Below, one piece after another: positions 19,249-29,072 of a DNA stretch of 34,626 bases. The first letter of the stretch is position 1. Each line of letters begins with the position of its first letter. This DNA is from Chara braunii (lineage: Eukaryota; Streptophyta; Charophyceae; Charales; Characeae): assembly GCA_003427395.1 (NCBI GenBank), contig BFEA01000021.1:5294300-5328925 (forward strand), in the 5' to 3' direction. A program made the position numbers and the translations under genes. The notes under the pieces are model-generated. The model saw nothing but the letters and a program-made list of their open reading frames with translations. It was not told the DNA's origin and made no database searches.

Positions 19249-20200
19249 ATGCCAAGGCTATGGCGGACTACTAAGGGCTCTGCCCTCTTGTCCAAAGGAC
19301 AACACAAAGCAGCTATGTCGCTGCTCATCAGGCCGCCATGCCTGACTCTGCCTCGAGCTTCCTTGGTGCGGCACTACCTCAACTGGGGCCTTCCAGATGC
19401 AGCGCCTATCAAGGTGATGAAGATGGTGTCCACCATAGCCGGGTAGGTACCTCGCCACTCTCCTCCTTCGCCCCCCTTCTTCCTCCTCCTCTGGCTGGGC
19501 TGCTCGCCATAGCCAGGCTGAGCGCCCAGCTGCTCTCCTCCTCCAGGCAGCGCTCCGAGTCCAGCGCTTGGCTCCAGCAGTATGTTGCCAATCCTTGCAC
19601 ACTGCAAATGAGGAGGAGCTACTTGCTCCTCCCAAAGATATAGCGGCCTACTGGCCTCTTGGGCGGTGACTTCCTCTGCCGCGCGACCTCCCAGCAACCA
19701 GTACCGCCTCCTTTTCAGAGGGAAACATCATTGCTAGCTCTGATATTGTCCGTAAAGGCCCTAGACTCAGGCTACTTGGACTGGTACCGGCCTGCCTCTA
19801 GCCTACCGCTACTGGGCCTCTAAAAATGGCAACTTTTTGTCTTCTTCTGCTCGGACTCGAGTACCCGACACTTCCACCACTACTTGAGTGGTAGCGGCCT
19901 ACCTGCTACTTGAGTGTTTTCCTGCTGCTCTAAGTGTCGTGGGCCTTCCCCCGCTACTTGAGTGTTTTTCCCGCTGAAACCGTCAAAGTCACGGCCACGG
20001 GTAAGTATCGGCCCTGCGGGGCCTCCCAACCAACAAGTACCCTTGCGGGTCACACATTCACTTAGGCCGACAAGAACTCAGACAGGCACACACACACACA
20101 CACTGACTTAGAAAAATCACAGCAGAATGCGGGAATCTCAGCAAGGCCTACATTCCAGCGGCAAATCCCAGAAATCAGCAGTGTTCTCAGTCTGTGTTTT
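19249..20200. other. No gene recognised; probable 3' LTR of Element 2
   Basis: This lies downstream (on the minus strand) of the Element 2 polypurine tract, so at least part should be its 3' LTR. The far end was not located. GTCCACCATAGCC occurs at about 19206 and 19429, and a CTACTTGAGTGTTTT unit recurs at about 19908 and 19955. Overlapping ORFs on both strands have no recognisable domain. Confidence 0.4.
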
Positions 20201-20212
20201 GGTGGGTCATTA

Positions 20213-20232
20213 CACTACCCTCCTCTCAAGAG
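20213..20232 (-). other. Polypurine tract and start of 3' LTR, Element 2
   Basis: Read on the minus strand: CTTGAGAGGAGGGTAGTGTAATGACCC, split as purine tract GAGAGGAGGG (20218-20227) and LTR beginning TGTAATGACC at 20214. Ty3/gypsy LTRs often begin TGTAA after such a tract. The tract lies about 30-40 bp after the pol stop. Confidence 0.65.
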
Positions 20233-20255
20233 CGAGGTCCCTTCGAGCGAGTGAC

Positions 20256-21094
20256 TCATTCAGAGTCGGCACAAAATGCATTGTAGGCGTAGATTAGAAA
20301 GAGAGTTTCGGTATAACCGTCAGGAGTAAGTGTTGCAGAAAACTTAGCAGTCTGTCCATCGCCTATTTGCCTTTCATAAGCTTTAATAACACGGGGAGCA
20401 TTCTTTAACAGCTCTTTTTGTTCGATCTAGTAGAACTCATTCAACGAGTGATAGAGGAAGTGAGCTTTGTACTGTCTGTTCTTTCCCTTTCCTTCATGGG
20501 AAACAATCCTGTCTATTTCGCAACCACCATTGATAGCACGAGGAATCATAGGATCTCGGAAGGAAAAAGTCTCATCATTAATATGGTGAAACAGATTGGA
20601 TGTGAGAGAGACCGGATACGTACGCAGATGAGGTGGTACGGTGATCACCTATGAAGGACCAAATTTGTCATCTCCTACCACCTTTCGAACCTGCCAAGGA
20701 CCATAGTACAATGGAAGAAGCTTTCGTGATATTCCATCTTCTTCGAAAAATTCAGACATCTTGATCCAGACATAGCTTCCTACTTCGAAATTCCCTGCTT
20801 TGCGCGACTTGTTAGCATGTTTGATCATGGCATGTTGGCGCTTGTTCATTGCTGCGATAGCAACTCCGAGCAAGCATGCATACTTGGTATTGTAGCCAGG
20901 CATGCCGAGCGTCAGAACAGGTGACCGATCGGGGAACAGATAGGAGAGACGATTGCACAACAACCAACTGTATTGTAATTGATTCGGTGTCACACAAGTT
21001 GCGGAGTGAATGAAGTTGTTATACAACCCCTTCACTTTGTGTAACTCCTTGTCCCACGTGTTCTGATCGGGAACAATTAACATGCGAAGTAGTT
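20256..21094 (-). pseudogene. Element 2 integrase C-terminus and chromodomain
   Basis: The frame carries the integrase C-terminal GPF/Y module (LLPLYYGPWQVRKVVGDDKF, then PPHLRTYPV) and then a chromodomain-like end (CEIDRIVSHEGKG, QYKAHFLYHSLNEF, IEQKELLKNAPRVIKAYE). Chromodomains bind methylated histone H3 and steer integration in chromoviruses. In-frame stops at 20649-20651 and at about 20427 (one transition from Trp) break the frame before its natural stop at 20256. Confidence 0.8.
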
Positions 21095-21943
21095 AAATGA
21101 CGGTCTGGTTGATTTCCTCGACCAACCCATTGGCTCTGGGGTGTCGACCAGAAGTCATTTTGAGTTTATTGTCGTAGATTTGAGAGGTGAAGTCCTTCCA
21201 ATCAGTACTAATGAACCTGGTATCCTGATCACTCCCAAAGTTTTCAGGGGGCCATATTGCAGAATGTACTGCTGGTGGAATTTTTCAATCACAAGCTCAG
21301 TTGGTGCATGAGGAGGTAAAGGAATCAAGTTTAGGAATTTAGAAAAACGATCCACGATTACCATAACTTGTGAATTTTCTCTCTCACGCACTTTTCCCAT
21401 GTCCGTGAAATCGATAGAAACTGACTCACCGGGTCCATCAAGAATAGAGGGAGGTTTCAGCAGACCATAGAGCTTATGCCTATGGACCTTGGTTCTTTGG
21501 CAAACTTGACATTCAACAATAAACTTCTGAGCGGATCCCTTCATTCCCGGGCAATCAAACTACTGCGAAAAACTTCTTTAAGCCTTCTCAAAGTCGAAGT
21601 GTCCACTCTGACCATGTGTCAAATCCAAGAAATAAGTTCGTAGAGGCACATGGCAGGGTACACACAAACGAACAAACTTCCCATAGCGTCGGGATACAAG
21701 ACCCTCGCACTCGTGAAAATCAGGCTGGCTACTGGGGTCAACCTTGATCTGCTCGAGGATGGGACTAAGGTCTGGATCCTTGGCAGTGTGCTCGATCAAA
21801 TCCTCCTTCAGTTTCCTTCGGAGATCGTATGGGCTCACGAAGCAAGTCAAAATTTCAGGATGTCGAGACAAAGCATCCGCGACACGATTATAACAACCTT
21901 TCTTGTGTTTTAGTTCAAAATTGTAAATATCAATGTCATGCAA
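21095..21943 (-). pseudogene. Element 2 RNase H end and integrase core
   Basis: From 21943 down: an RNase H tail (NRVADALSRHPE), an integrase zinc-binding His pair (LTHGQSGHFDFEK) and C-x2-C (ECQVCQRTK), then the core Asp in SIDFTDMG. A frameshift near 21235 restores DQDTRF (second Asp) and GLVEEINQ (Glu), so the DDE residues survive across frames. Stops lie at 21578 and about 21558, near 21094, and after the shift. Confidence 0.8.
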
Positions 21944-21985
21944 CCATCGGGTCAGCGTCAGAGAGAGATCGGTTTGCGTTTTGAT

Positions 21986-22447
21986 CTACTGCAAGGTCTC
22001 TTGATATGAGTAGACCTTGAAGTAACGAACTAGGAGGTAGTGCTTCCAATGCGCTAGCGCCTCTCGCAAGGCATAGAGCTCACGCATATATGTGGAGGTA
22101 GCTACCTTGTGGCTGGGCATGCGTTTGCTGTAATACTCGAGCGGATGCAAGCCATTGCCATCATCTTGTTGCAGCACTGTGCCAATCCCATACTGGCTTG
22201 CATCCATAGTGACCACGAATGTGAGGTTGGGATCTGCAATGAGGAACACAGGATGACTTACGAAAGCCTTTTTCAAGGCTTGAAATGCAGTCTCGCATTT
22301 CTCACACCACGCATAAGTGACACTTTTGCTTGTTAGTCTCGAGAGTGGGTGAGCAATGACAAAATATTTGGGTACAAACTTCCGGTAATACGAAGCCAAA
22401 CTAAGGAAGGAACGTTGTTCGCGTAACTTCGCCTTCTTGAAAACCTG
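21986..22447 (-). pseudogene. Element 2 RNase H with upstream deletion
   Basis: Motifs FVVTMDASQYGIG (first Asp), YMRELYALREALAHWKHYL (Glu) are present. The third catalytic position, normally T-D-H, reads YSYQE, so an acidic residue is lost. A TAG at about 21983 ends the segment. Just upstream, KKAKLREQ joins straight to RSFLSLASYYRKF, missing the connecting stretch of about 45 residues usual between RT and RNase H. Confidence 0.82.
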
Positions 22448-23560
22448 CTAGACTTCCTCAAGGTGCTTGACGTGCTCTTCCATGGACGTGCTGAACATCT
22501 GGATGTCAGTTAGGTAAACGACAACAAACCTGTTAACCTGATGGCGGAGAACCTTGTCCATGAGGCACTGAAATGTGGCTGGTGCATTCGTGAGACTGAA
22601 GGGCATAACGATAAATTCGTACATCCCATCTCGTGTCTGGAACGCAATTTTATGCTGGTCGATCGGATCAACTTCAATTTGGTGGTAGCTAGACTTGAGG
22701 TTGATCTTGGAGAAGACCTTGCACCCACTTGTAATATCCAACAAATCATCTATGCGTGGCAAGGGATAAACATTCTTTCTAGTAATACGATTTAGGCCAC
22801 GATAGTGGATACACATCCGGAGTTTGCCTCCTTTCTTCGGCACAAACAGGATAGGTGCACCGAACTCAAGCTCACTAGGCCTAATCCATCCACGATCAAT
22901 CATGTCATCAATCTGTCTTCTCAGCTCCTCCAACTCGCCTTGCCCCATACAGTAGATGCAACCCTTTGGAGGAACACTCGCTTCTACTATCTCGATCTTG
23001 TGTTTGACCGAACGCGTAGGAACTCCATGAGGTGCAACCAGAACTTCTGGAAATCGAACTAGTAGACGACGAATGTTTGTTGGGACTTCCGGTGAACGAT
23101 CATCCTCATCGGGAGAGAGAAAATCAGTTTGAGAATTTACAACAATAGCAACTGAATTTGAAGTAGTTGGATTAAAAGTAGACTTATCTTTTAGAGTAGA
23201 AGTAGATGTAGTAGAAGTAGAGTTACTTTTCGAGGTAGAAAATGCAACAAAAGTAGAAGGCACATGGATAGGCTTTACAAGGTCTATTTGCACATGCTCA
23301 CCTTTTTTGCACGTGCGCACTGATCTGCATAATTTTGCACTCAAAAGAGTCACTGGGGACTTGCGCGTCTCATCCAACAAGACGGTAGGCTCGTTCCCCT
23401 CGGCGACACGCACCACAAATTGAGTATCTGCCAACGTGGTCCTTAGACAATGGGCTTTTAACCAACCCAAACCAATGACCGCGTCGAAGGGATACTTATC
23501 GAGGACATAGAAATTCGACTCATGTGTGACAATGCGATCTTTGTCAAGGGTGACGCGCAC
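22448..23560 (-). pseudogene. Element 2 protease C-terminal part and reverse transcriptase
   Basis: The frame begins at the 5' break with FDAVIGLGWLKAHC, the C-terminal half of an aspartic protease (no DTG motif is present). A Ser/Thr-rich linker and RT follow: GWIRPSELEFGAPILFVPKK, LRMCIHYRGLNRIT, PLPRIDDLLD, KINLKSSYHQI, VMPFSLTNAPATFQ, then VYLTDIQMF. In this last motif the first Asp of Y-x-D-D has become Thr, which should abolish polymerase activity. A TAG at 22448 follows. Confidence 0.85.
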
Positions 23561-23561
23561 A

Positions 23562-23570
23562 ACTTTGACA

Positions 23571-23665
<95 letters not shown>

Positions 23666-23670
23666 TGACA
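23562..23670 (+). repeat. TG/GA microsatellite flanked by 9-bp direct repeats
   Basis: ACTTTGACA at 23562-23570 recurs at 23662-23670, exactly 100 bp apart. Between them lie a TG run (about 23574-23606) and a GA run (about 23607-23661). Confidence 0.9.
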
Positions 23671-23745
23671 CTCTAATCTCCCGCCATATGACTTCGTTTG
23701 CGAGAGTGGTTAATAGCCTGTTTTTATTTGCAGTCTGCTCCTTTC

Positions 23746-23746
<1 letters not shown>

Positions 23747-23777
<31 letters not shown>

Positions 23778-23795
23778 CTTCTTCTTCTTCTTCTT
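23747..23795 (+). repeat. TTC trinucleotide microsatellite
   Basis: A run of CTT/TTC of about 16 units directly before the assembly gap. The poly-Arg/Lys reading on the minus strand is an artefact. Confidence 0.95.
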
Positions 23796-23810
23796 GTACT
23801 GTCAATAGCC

Positions 23811-23976
23811 NNNNNNNNNNNNNNNNNNNNNNNNNNNNNNNNNNNNNNNNNNNNNNNNNNNNNNNNNNNNNNNNNNNNNNNNNNNNNNNNNNNNNNNNNN
23901 NNNNNNNNNNNNNNNNNNNNNNNNNNNNNNNNNNNNNNNNNNNNNNNNNNNNNNNNNNNNNNNNNNNNNNNNNNNN
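23811..23976. other. Assembly gap (166 Ns)
   Basis: A run of N, with TTC repeats on the left and a poly-A tract on the right. Any ORF reported across it is not real. Confidence 0.99.
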
Positions 23977-24492
23977 TCTTCAAAAAAAAAAAAAAAAAAT
24001 TCCTGGGATGTTTTTTGGCTCGTCTGGTTTTGCCGGACGGACCCCCCCCCGTTCGTCTGGCCCGGTCCGTCTGGGCCGGACGTCGGCTCAACCCAGGAAA
24101 ATATTAAAATAATAGCACAGCCTGTGAGGCCTTACTCTCATGTGGAGATCAGGTTGTGAAATTACAGGACTGTAGCGAGCTAGCAGCCACTCCAGACCAG
24201 GTGCAAGCTTCATGGATCCCTTTCCACCGGCAGACAACAGCATGGTGGAATCATCCTTTTTTTTTTTTTTTTTTAATAAACGGCTCCGGGTCTGGTATGG
24301 GTAGCGCGATACTCTTGTGGGATGGCGAAACAGTTGGTACCAGCTAGGTGATACACAAGCATCAGGCTGCGATACGAATAGCTGAAGAGGCGGGTTCCCT
24401 GAAAACAAACTGAATTGAAATTACAGTCATCACCTTACAGGAGGAAGAAATGGCTGACAAATCATCTCACACAGTCCTCTTGATGTACAAAA

Positions 24493-24663
24493 TGGGACGC
24501 TGAAGCGAATTTCCAGCAGGTGCTGCTCCCTAGCAATAGATTGGAGCCATCCACTCTGTAAGGACTCAAATCTCTTTTTTCTTTTTCTTTTTTTCTTCCC
24601 TGGGACACAACTCCAATCTATTTATGGCGAGCAGCAGGTGCTGCTAACCGGGGCCAGCATCCC
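24493..24663. repeat. Inverted pair of the dispersed 55-bp motif (fold-back)
   Basis: 24493-24547 is an inverted copy of 24610-24663, sharing TGGGAYGCTG, AGCAGG/CCTGCT and ATAGATTGGAG. A T-rich loop (24564-24598) lies between them. Confidence 0.7.
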
Positions 24664-25583
24664 ATATGAATTTGTACAGAACAGTTTGGAGTACCGGGGC
24701 CATTGCCACGTCTTCGGCTAAGAAAAATCAATATCAGAAACAGCTATTGAAAAAATACTCAGAATCTACTGACGGACTCGATCTGAGAGGTTCTCTCCTC
24801 ACCTCTTGGATAGTAATAGTATCCTTATGGTAAGAAAAAGATGTCTTTTTTGAAAAAGAAAAGACCTCCGGCATCGCCCTATCTGCCTTGTCCATGGTGA
24901 AAAAATGAAATAAAAGCAAAACTAAATGCGCGTAGCAAAATTTGGTTTGGTCGAGCATATGCTCGCTTTATCTGGATGATACTATACACCACTCAGGCGA
25001 CCACAACAGCTCACTCTCTTCCCTCCTTAGATCTCACTTAGATGAGAGTTTGTGGCAGAATAGCACACAGTTGTAACTTCCAATGTACATCTCTCCTGAG
25101 TTCAGGCCTGAGCAAGGTGAATGTCTTTGTTTTATTTCAAGGTGAATGACGTTAAGTAGAAAGAACGGGGTAGGAGAACGAGACTACCACTTCTGTCTTT
25201 TCTTTTCTTTTTTTGCCTCAAAATTCAAGTTTCATTAATTGGTCAATCAGAAGGCTGGGGACCTCCACATTACTCCCGGATAGAAATTACTGGAAGCATC
25301 ATCCAGCTTAGCTTACAGATTGCAAGCCTGCAGGTCTTTCCACTACAGACCTCAGCGCTCTGTGGCCGCTCTCCTGAGACTACCACATATTGCATCTGTG
25401 ATTCCAAGGTTGCCATTCTTTGGAAGGTATTTCCATGATTGGTCCTGTCAGTGATTACGATTGATAACTGCACGTGCTGCCGCAGTTTACAAACCTGGAC
25501 TTGATCGACACCTGGAGGATGACATTACCCCTTACTGTTGTTCTGAAATTCCAAAGTTTGCCCTTCCTTGGGACACTGCGCTG
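24664..25583. other. No gene recognised
   Basis: Short A- and T-rich stretches (for example 25190-25215) and short ORFs without domains. Nothing is supported. Confidence 0.4.
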
Positions 25584-25986
25584 CGTTCGACACCACTAGA
25601 GATTTGCGGTTTTTCTAGTGCACCCTAACTCGGGAAAAGTGATTAATTTCTCCTAACACATTTTTTGGTTCCACAGGCCCTAGACGAAACCCTTGAGATG
25701 GACGCCCTACAGACTCAGGTGCCGATGATAGGGTGTGAGGAACAGTTGCGATTCGTGGAAAATTACTGGGGAAAAAAAAACCTGTCTTATGCGTTGTTTA
25801 GGGTCCAGCCTAAATTCTCTAATGACCTCCCAAAGCGCACTTGAGAAGTTAGGAGTCTTAGGACGGACCCTAGAGATGCAAAATGTGAAAACATTTCACA
25901 GATTTCAGAGTTCTAAATCGTGGTAATTAGGGCGACGTGAAACTATGCTTCCTAGAAAAACCGTAAATCTCTAGAGGTGTCGAACG
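25584..25986. mobile_element. MITE-like element with 35-bp terminal inverted repeats
   Basis: CGTTCGACACCACTAGAGAT... at 25584-25618 is inverted at 25952-25986 with two mismatches in 35. The element is 403 bp with no ORF of note. Flanking bases (CTG and AGG) show no target duplication, so the terminal bases are uncertain. Confidence 0.85.
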
Positions 25987-25988
25987 AG

Positions 25989-26223
25989 GCCCATTATCCT
26001 TGATTGCCACTGTCAGCTAGTATGGTATTATCATCACGTGCTGCTCCAAACTATGTACTTGGATTTGGTTGCACGTGGACTTCTGCAAATCAACTCCAGG
26101 TACGTAGTTGGCCCATTGTGCTCCATTGCCACTGTCAGTTAGTATGGTATTATCAGCACTTGCTGCTGCCAACTATGTACCTGGATTGGATTTGCACCTG
26201 GACTTCTGCAAATCAACACCAGG
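25989..26223 (+). repeat. Tandem duplication of about 112 bp, spaced 122 bp
   Basis: GCCCATTRTSCTNNATTGCC at 25989 recurs at 26111. The copies share TAGTATGGTATTATCA, ACTATGTACYTGGATT and CTTCTGCAAATCAAC. ORFs through both copies reflect the duplication. Confidence 0.88.
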
Positions 26224-26394
26224 CTCATTCGTTTCTCAAACTTTCTTGCTGTCTTTGTGTCACGATTCTCACCACATACTATGCTTCATCCTTTTTTTTT
26301 TCTTCTTTTTTTTCTTTTTACGACAAACTCCATACAGGGAACCACTTTGTGAGATGATAAGAGCATCCTCCCGAAGTGAGCCCTTTAGTGGAGG

Positions 26395-26447
26395 CTCCAT
26401 GTATTTGTGAGGAGCTTCACGTGCTGGAAACCGGGTCCAGCGTCCCA
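26395..26447 (+). repeat. Copy of the dispersed 55-bp motif
   Basis: GCTCCATGTATTTGTGAGGA, then GTGCTGGAAACCGGGTCCAG and CGTCCCA. It is preceded by a T-rich tract (26289-26320). Confidence 0.7.
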
Positions 26448-27205
26448 GCTGACAAGGCATTCATGGAGTATGCCCAGTCCAAGAATGCACCTGGACGTGC
26501 AGGTGGTAATCACCCACCATGAGGCAGCTCATCCAATGGCATCCCCTTTTTTTTTGTTTTTGTTTTTCCAGGAGCTTAGATTATTCTGAACAGTGCTCCA
26601 GCAAACCATTCTCCCTAATAAATGTAACGACAATAAACATATATAATGCATTTCATAATTTTCATCTGAATTTACATTAAAAAAAAGGGAAAAAGAATTT
26701 ACTGTCAACTTGTGTCAAGAATTGTTACCTAAGATGACGTGCCACTGATATTGTTTTTTTGAGGTGTAAAAAAAATAAAATAAAAAAGAATAGCTCCAGT
26801 CCATTCGTGGGAAGCATCATGTGCTGCGAAACGGACCAGCATCCCATTACGAGTTTTCACAAAATTTAATATCTACATCGATTTCCCTGGGTAAAATACT
26901 ATCTATTCGAGGAGTTTCCCGCATACAGTGGAGTTCCCTATTTCTAGTCACCTAGAAAGTAAGGAGCCAAATTTTGTCTTTGATGCTGAAGAAAATGCCC
27001 CTTTGTCGAGGAATTTCGCAGGCAGAGGGCCGAAGGCCAGTGTCCATTTGCTGTCCACATATACGCCCGCCGCTGCTTGAGACATAGAGGATTCTCAGAA
27101 AAAGAAGAAAAGCAAAATTGAACACACGTGCCCCATTCTTGCCTGTGCTGTCGGCATGCTATGTCAAATTGTGACTTTCAAATTGGCCCCTCTGAAAGGT
27201 CCAAA
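26448..27205. other. No gene recognised
   Basis: Contains one 55-bp motif copy (listed separately), T-runs and AT-rich DNA. No coding frame is supported. Confidence 0.4.
26793..26846 (+). repeat. Copy of the dispersed 55-bp motif
   Basis: GCTCCAGTCCATTCGTGGGA, then GTGCTGCGAAACGGACCAGC and ATCCCA. An A-rich stretch lies just before it. Confidence 0.7.
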
Positions 27206-27370
27206 TTACTGATATCCCCCGGCAGGCGGCGGCCTTTTCAGTATGTGCACTTGCAGTTGAAAGCCAATGGGCTCCAGCCAAGTTTCATCGATGTCCTCCA
27301 CGCAGGTGGAAAAGTATGCTATGCCCTTGATGGAGAGGTCCAGATTCCAGAACCTTCTTTCATCCTCCCC
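27206..27370 (-). CDS. Possible exon fragment, direction uncertain
   Basis: On the minus strand the non-repetitive part reads RFWNLDLSIKGIAYFSTCVE, DIDETWLEPIGFQLQVHI and then KRPPPAGGYQ, before a GTAATT donor-like site. The WLEP..F.L.V spacing vaguely recalls VPS13-type lipid-transfer proteins, but the resemblance is weak. The plus strand is also open through the same bases with a good acceptor (CCTTTTCAG at about 27232-27240). Only one strand can be real, and neither is proven. Confidence 0.2.
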   Translation of the reverse strand, partial: GEDERRFWNLDLSIKGIAYFSTCVEDIDETWLEPIGFQLQVHILKRPPPAGGYQ

Positions 27371-27607
27371 ACTTCTGCTTCCTCTCTCCTTCCCTCTCGA
27401 GGATCTCCTGCCCCTCCAACCGCGCTCTTTGCTCTTCTCTCTCACTTCTTCCTCCCGCTGTTGATCCTTCTGTTCTGTTCCTGCGCCATGTCCTCCTTCT
27501 CTCATCTCCTTTCCCTTGTTGTTCTCAGACTAAACCCTCCCTCATCTCCTCCTAATGTTGTTCTGCCTCCATGCCCTCCTCCCATCTCTGCTCCTTCTCT
27601 TTGAACA

Positions 27608-27960
27608 GGCATTTCGTTAAGATTGACATTTTTTACTAGTTTCACGAAATTGATCTTCCAAAAACGCACAGTTTTTTAGCATTTTTTTTGTGCCAACCAC
27701 ATCAGACCATTCATGGCTGGGGACGCCGGACCATCTGATCTGCCTTGATTTTTGTCCTTTTTTTTTTACCCTCAGAGGCTCAGATGTATTTTGACGGTAC
27801 TGTGAGATACATCAGATGGTCCAGAGTCCCGAGGACGCCGGACCATCAATGATCCAATGTCGTGGGCACAAAAACACGCTAAAAAACACAGTTTTTTCTT
27901 GGATGCCCATTTTTGTGAAAATACTAAAATAGTAAAAAATGTCAGTTTTAACGAAATGCC
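27608..27960. mobile_element. Fold-back element with long inverted arms (GGCATTTCGTTAA ends)
   Basis: GGCATTTCGTTAA at 27608 is inverted at 27948-27960. Similarity between the arms runs inward for about 140 bp with indels (TGACATTTTTTACTA, CACAGTTTTTT, GACGCCGGACCATC). Total length is 353 bp, with no coding frame. It is a non-autonomous DNA-transposon or fold-back type. No target duplication was found. Confidence 0.85.
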
Positions 27961-28056
27961 AGTTTTTGGTGTTTTATCCGTCTGAAGGACGGACACTTTT
28001 TATCAAAGTACCGAGAGTATGGCGCATATGCAACCTGGGCGTTCTCCATGGCTATG

Positions 28057-28133
28057 ATCCGGACGTCCGGACTGCCGTCCGGACGGTCTGGATTCAGTCC
28101 GGACTCCAGACGTCCGGTCCGGAAGGTCCGGAT
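28057..28133 (+). repeat. CCGGAC-rich palindromic cluster
   Basis: TCCGGAC and GTCCGGA occur at least seven times in about 77 bp (for example ATCCGGACGTCCGGACTGCC). Similar GGCCGGACG and GCCGGACGGACC strings lie at 24030-24085 beside the gap. Confidence 0.7.
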
Positions 28134-28300
28134 CTGCCAAATGAAAAAAAAAAAGGAAAAAAATTAAAGGTCCAGGACCCTTCCCCATTGAGGAGCCAAG
28201 CCCCCAAAATTGTTTTGGGGGTTCTCCAGGCCCGTTTTTGTTCTTTTGGGGGTCTGGACATGGTCTATCTCTACAATTATTTATTACTAATACCCAAGTA

Positions 28301-28880
28301 CCTAGGCTACCAGTCAGGCCACCTGGGTCACCTTGTTTTCCTGTGCGGCCCTGCCGTGCGAGGACCAAGCAAGGTCCCAACAAAAAAATAAAATAAAATA
28401 CAATTAAAAAAATCCGAAAAAAGCTATGTTATGCCTAGGCTACCAGCCGGGCCGCCCAGGTGACCTTGTTTTCCCGGTCGTCCCGGCCGTGCAAGGACCA
28501 TGGAAGGTCCCAGCAAAAAAAAAAAAAAAAAAAAAGTAGTGTCCAAAACATTCCGGAAAAAACTATGTTATGCGGAAAAATAAACTGAACAACTTCTGTC
28601 TCAGGGTGACACCGAAATTCTTTATCAAATTAAAATATATATAGGGTTGCCGGCGTTCGGGTTCGGCCAAATTCCCGAACCTGAACCTGCCGAATGTTCC
28701 CCCCCTTGGGGATGCGTTCGGCCGTTCAGGCGGAACGCGGACCTAAAAAAAAAAAAAAAAAAAAACCAAAAAATCCAAAACAAATCTGAGAAAAACATAT
28801 GTTATGCAGAAAAATAAAACGAGCAACATTTGCCTCAGCGTTAAACCCGAATTCCTTACCAAATTTGAAATAAAAATAAA
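28301..28880 (+). repeat. A-rich, poly(A)-separated repeat units
   Basis: A CCTAGGCTACCAG unit of about 80 bp starts at 28301 and again at 28435 (spacing 134). A TATGTTATGC-RGAAAAATAAA unit starts at about 28563 and again at about 28797. Each is followed or preceded by a poly(A) tract, and TATGTTATGC also occurs at 28424. The form is SINE-like or processed-repeat-like. Confidence 0.75.
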
Positions 28881-29072
28881 ATACGAAAAACAAAGAATAA
28901 TAAGAAAAATAAGAAAACATGAAAAGAGAATTAAAATTAGTGAGTGGCTGAGCACGTTTTCGACACTGCCATCTTTGGCGATTTTTCATTGTTTTTTGGG
29001 ATAGCCAAATACACTGAAAATTTACACGTGTATTTCATATAATATAAAGCTCATAAAAAAAGTGCAAGGAAA

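Larger units (their letters stand above)
20214..23570 (-). mobile_element. Element 2: decayed chromodomain Ty3/gypsy element, 5' part missing
   Basis: Order on the minus strand: protease (C-terminal part), RT, RNase H, integrase, chromodomain, polypurine tract, LTR. The 5' end stops inside protease at a microsatellite and then a run of Ns. Gag, primer-binding site and 5' LTR are not visible. Stops, frameshifts and active-site changes show it is dead. Confidence 0.85.

Noticed and set aside
23526-24107. ORFs spanning the N run
   Set aside because: They cross 166 unknown bases and microsatellites; the apparent frames are artefacts.
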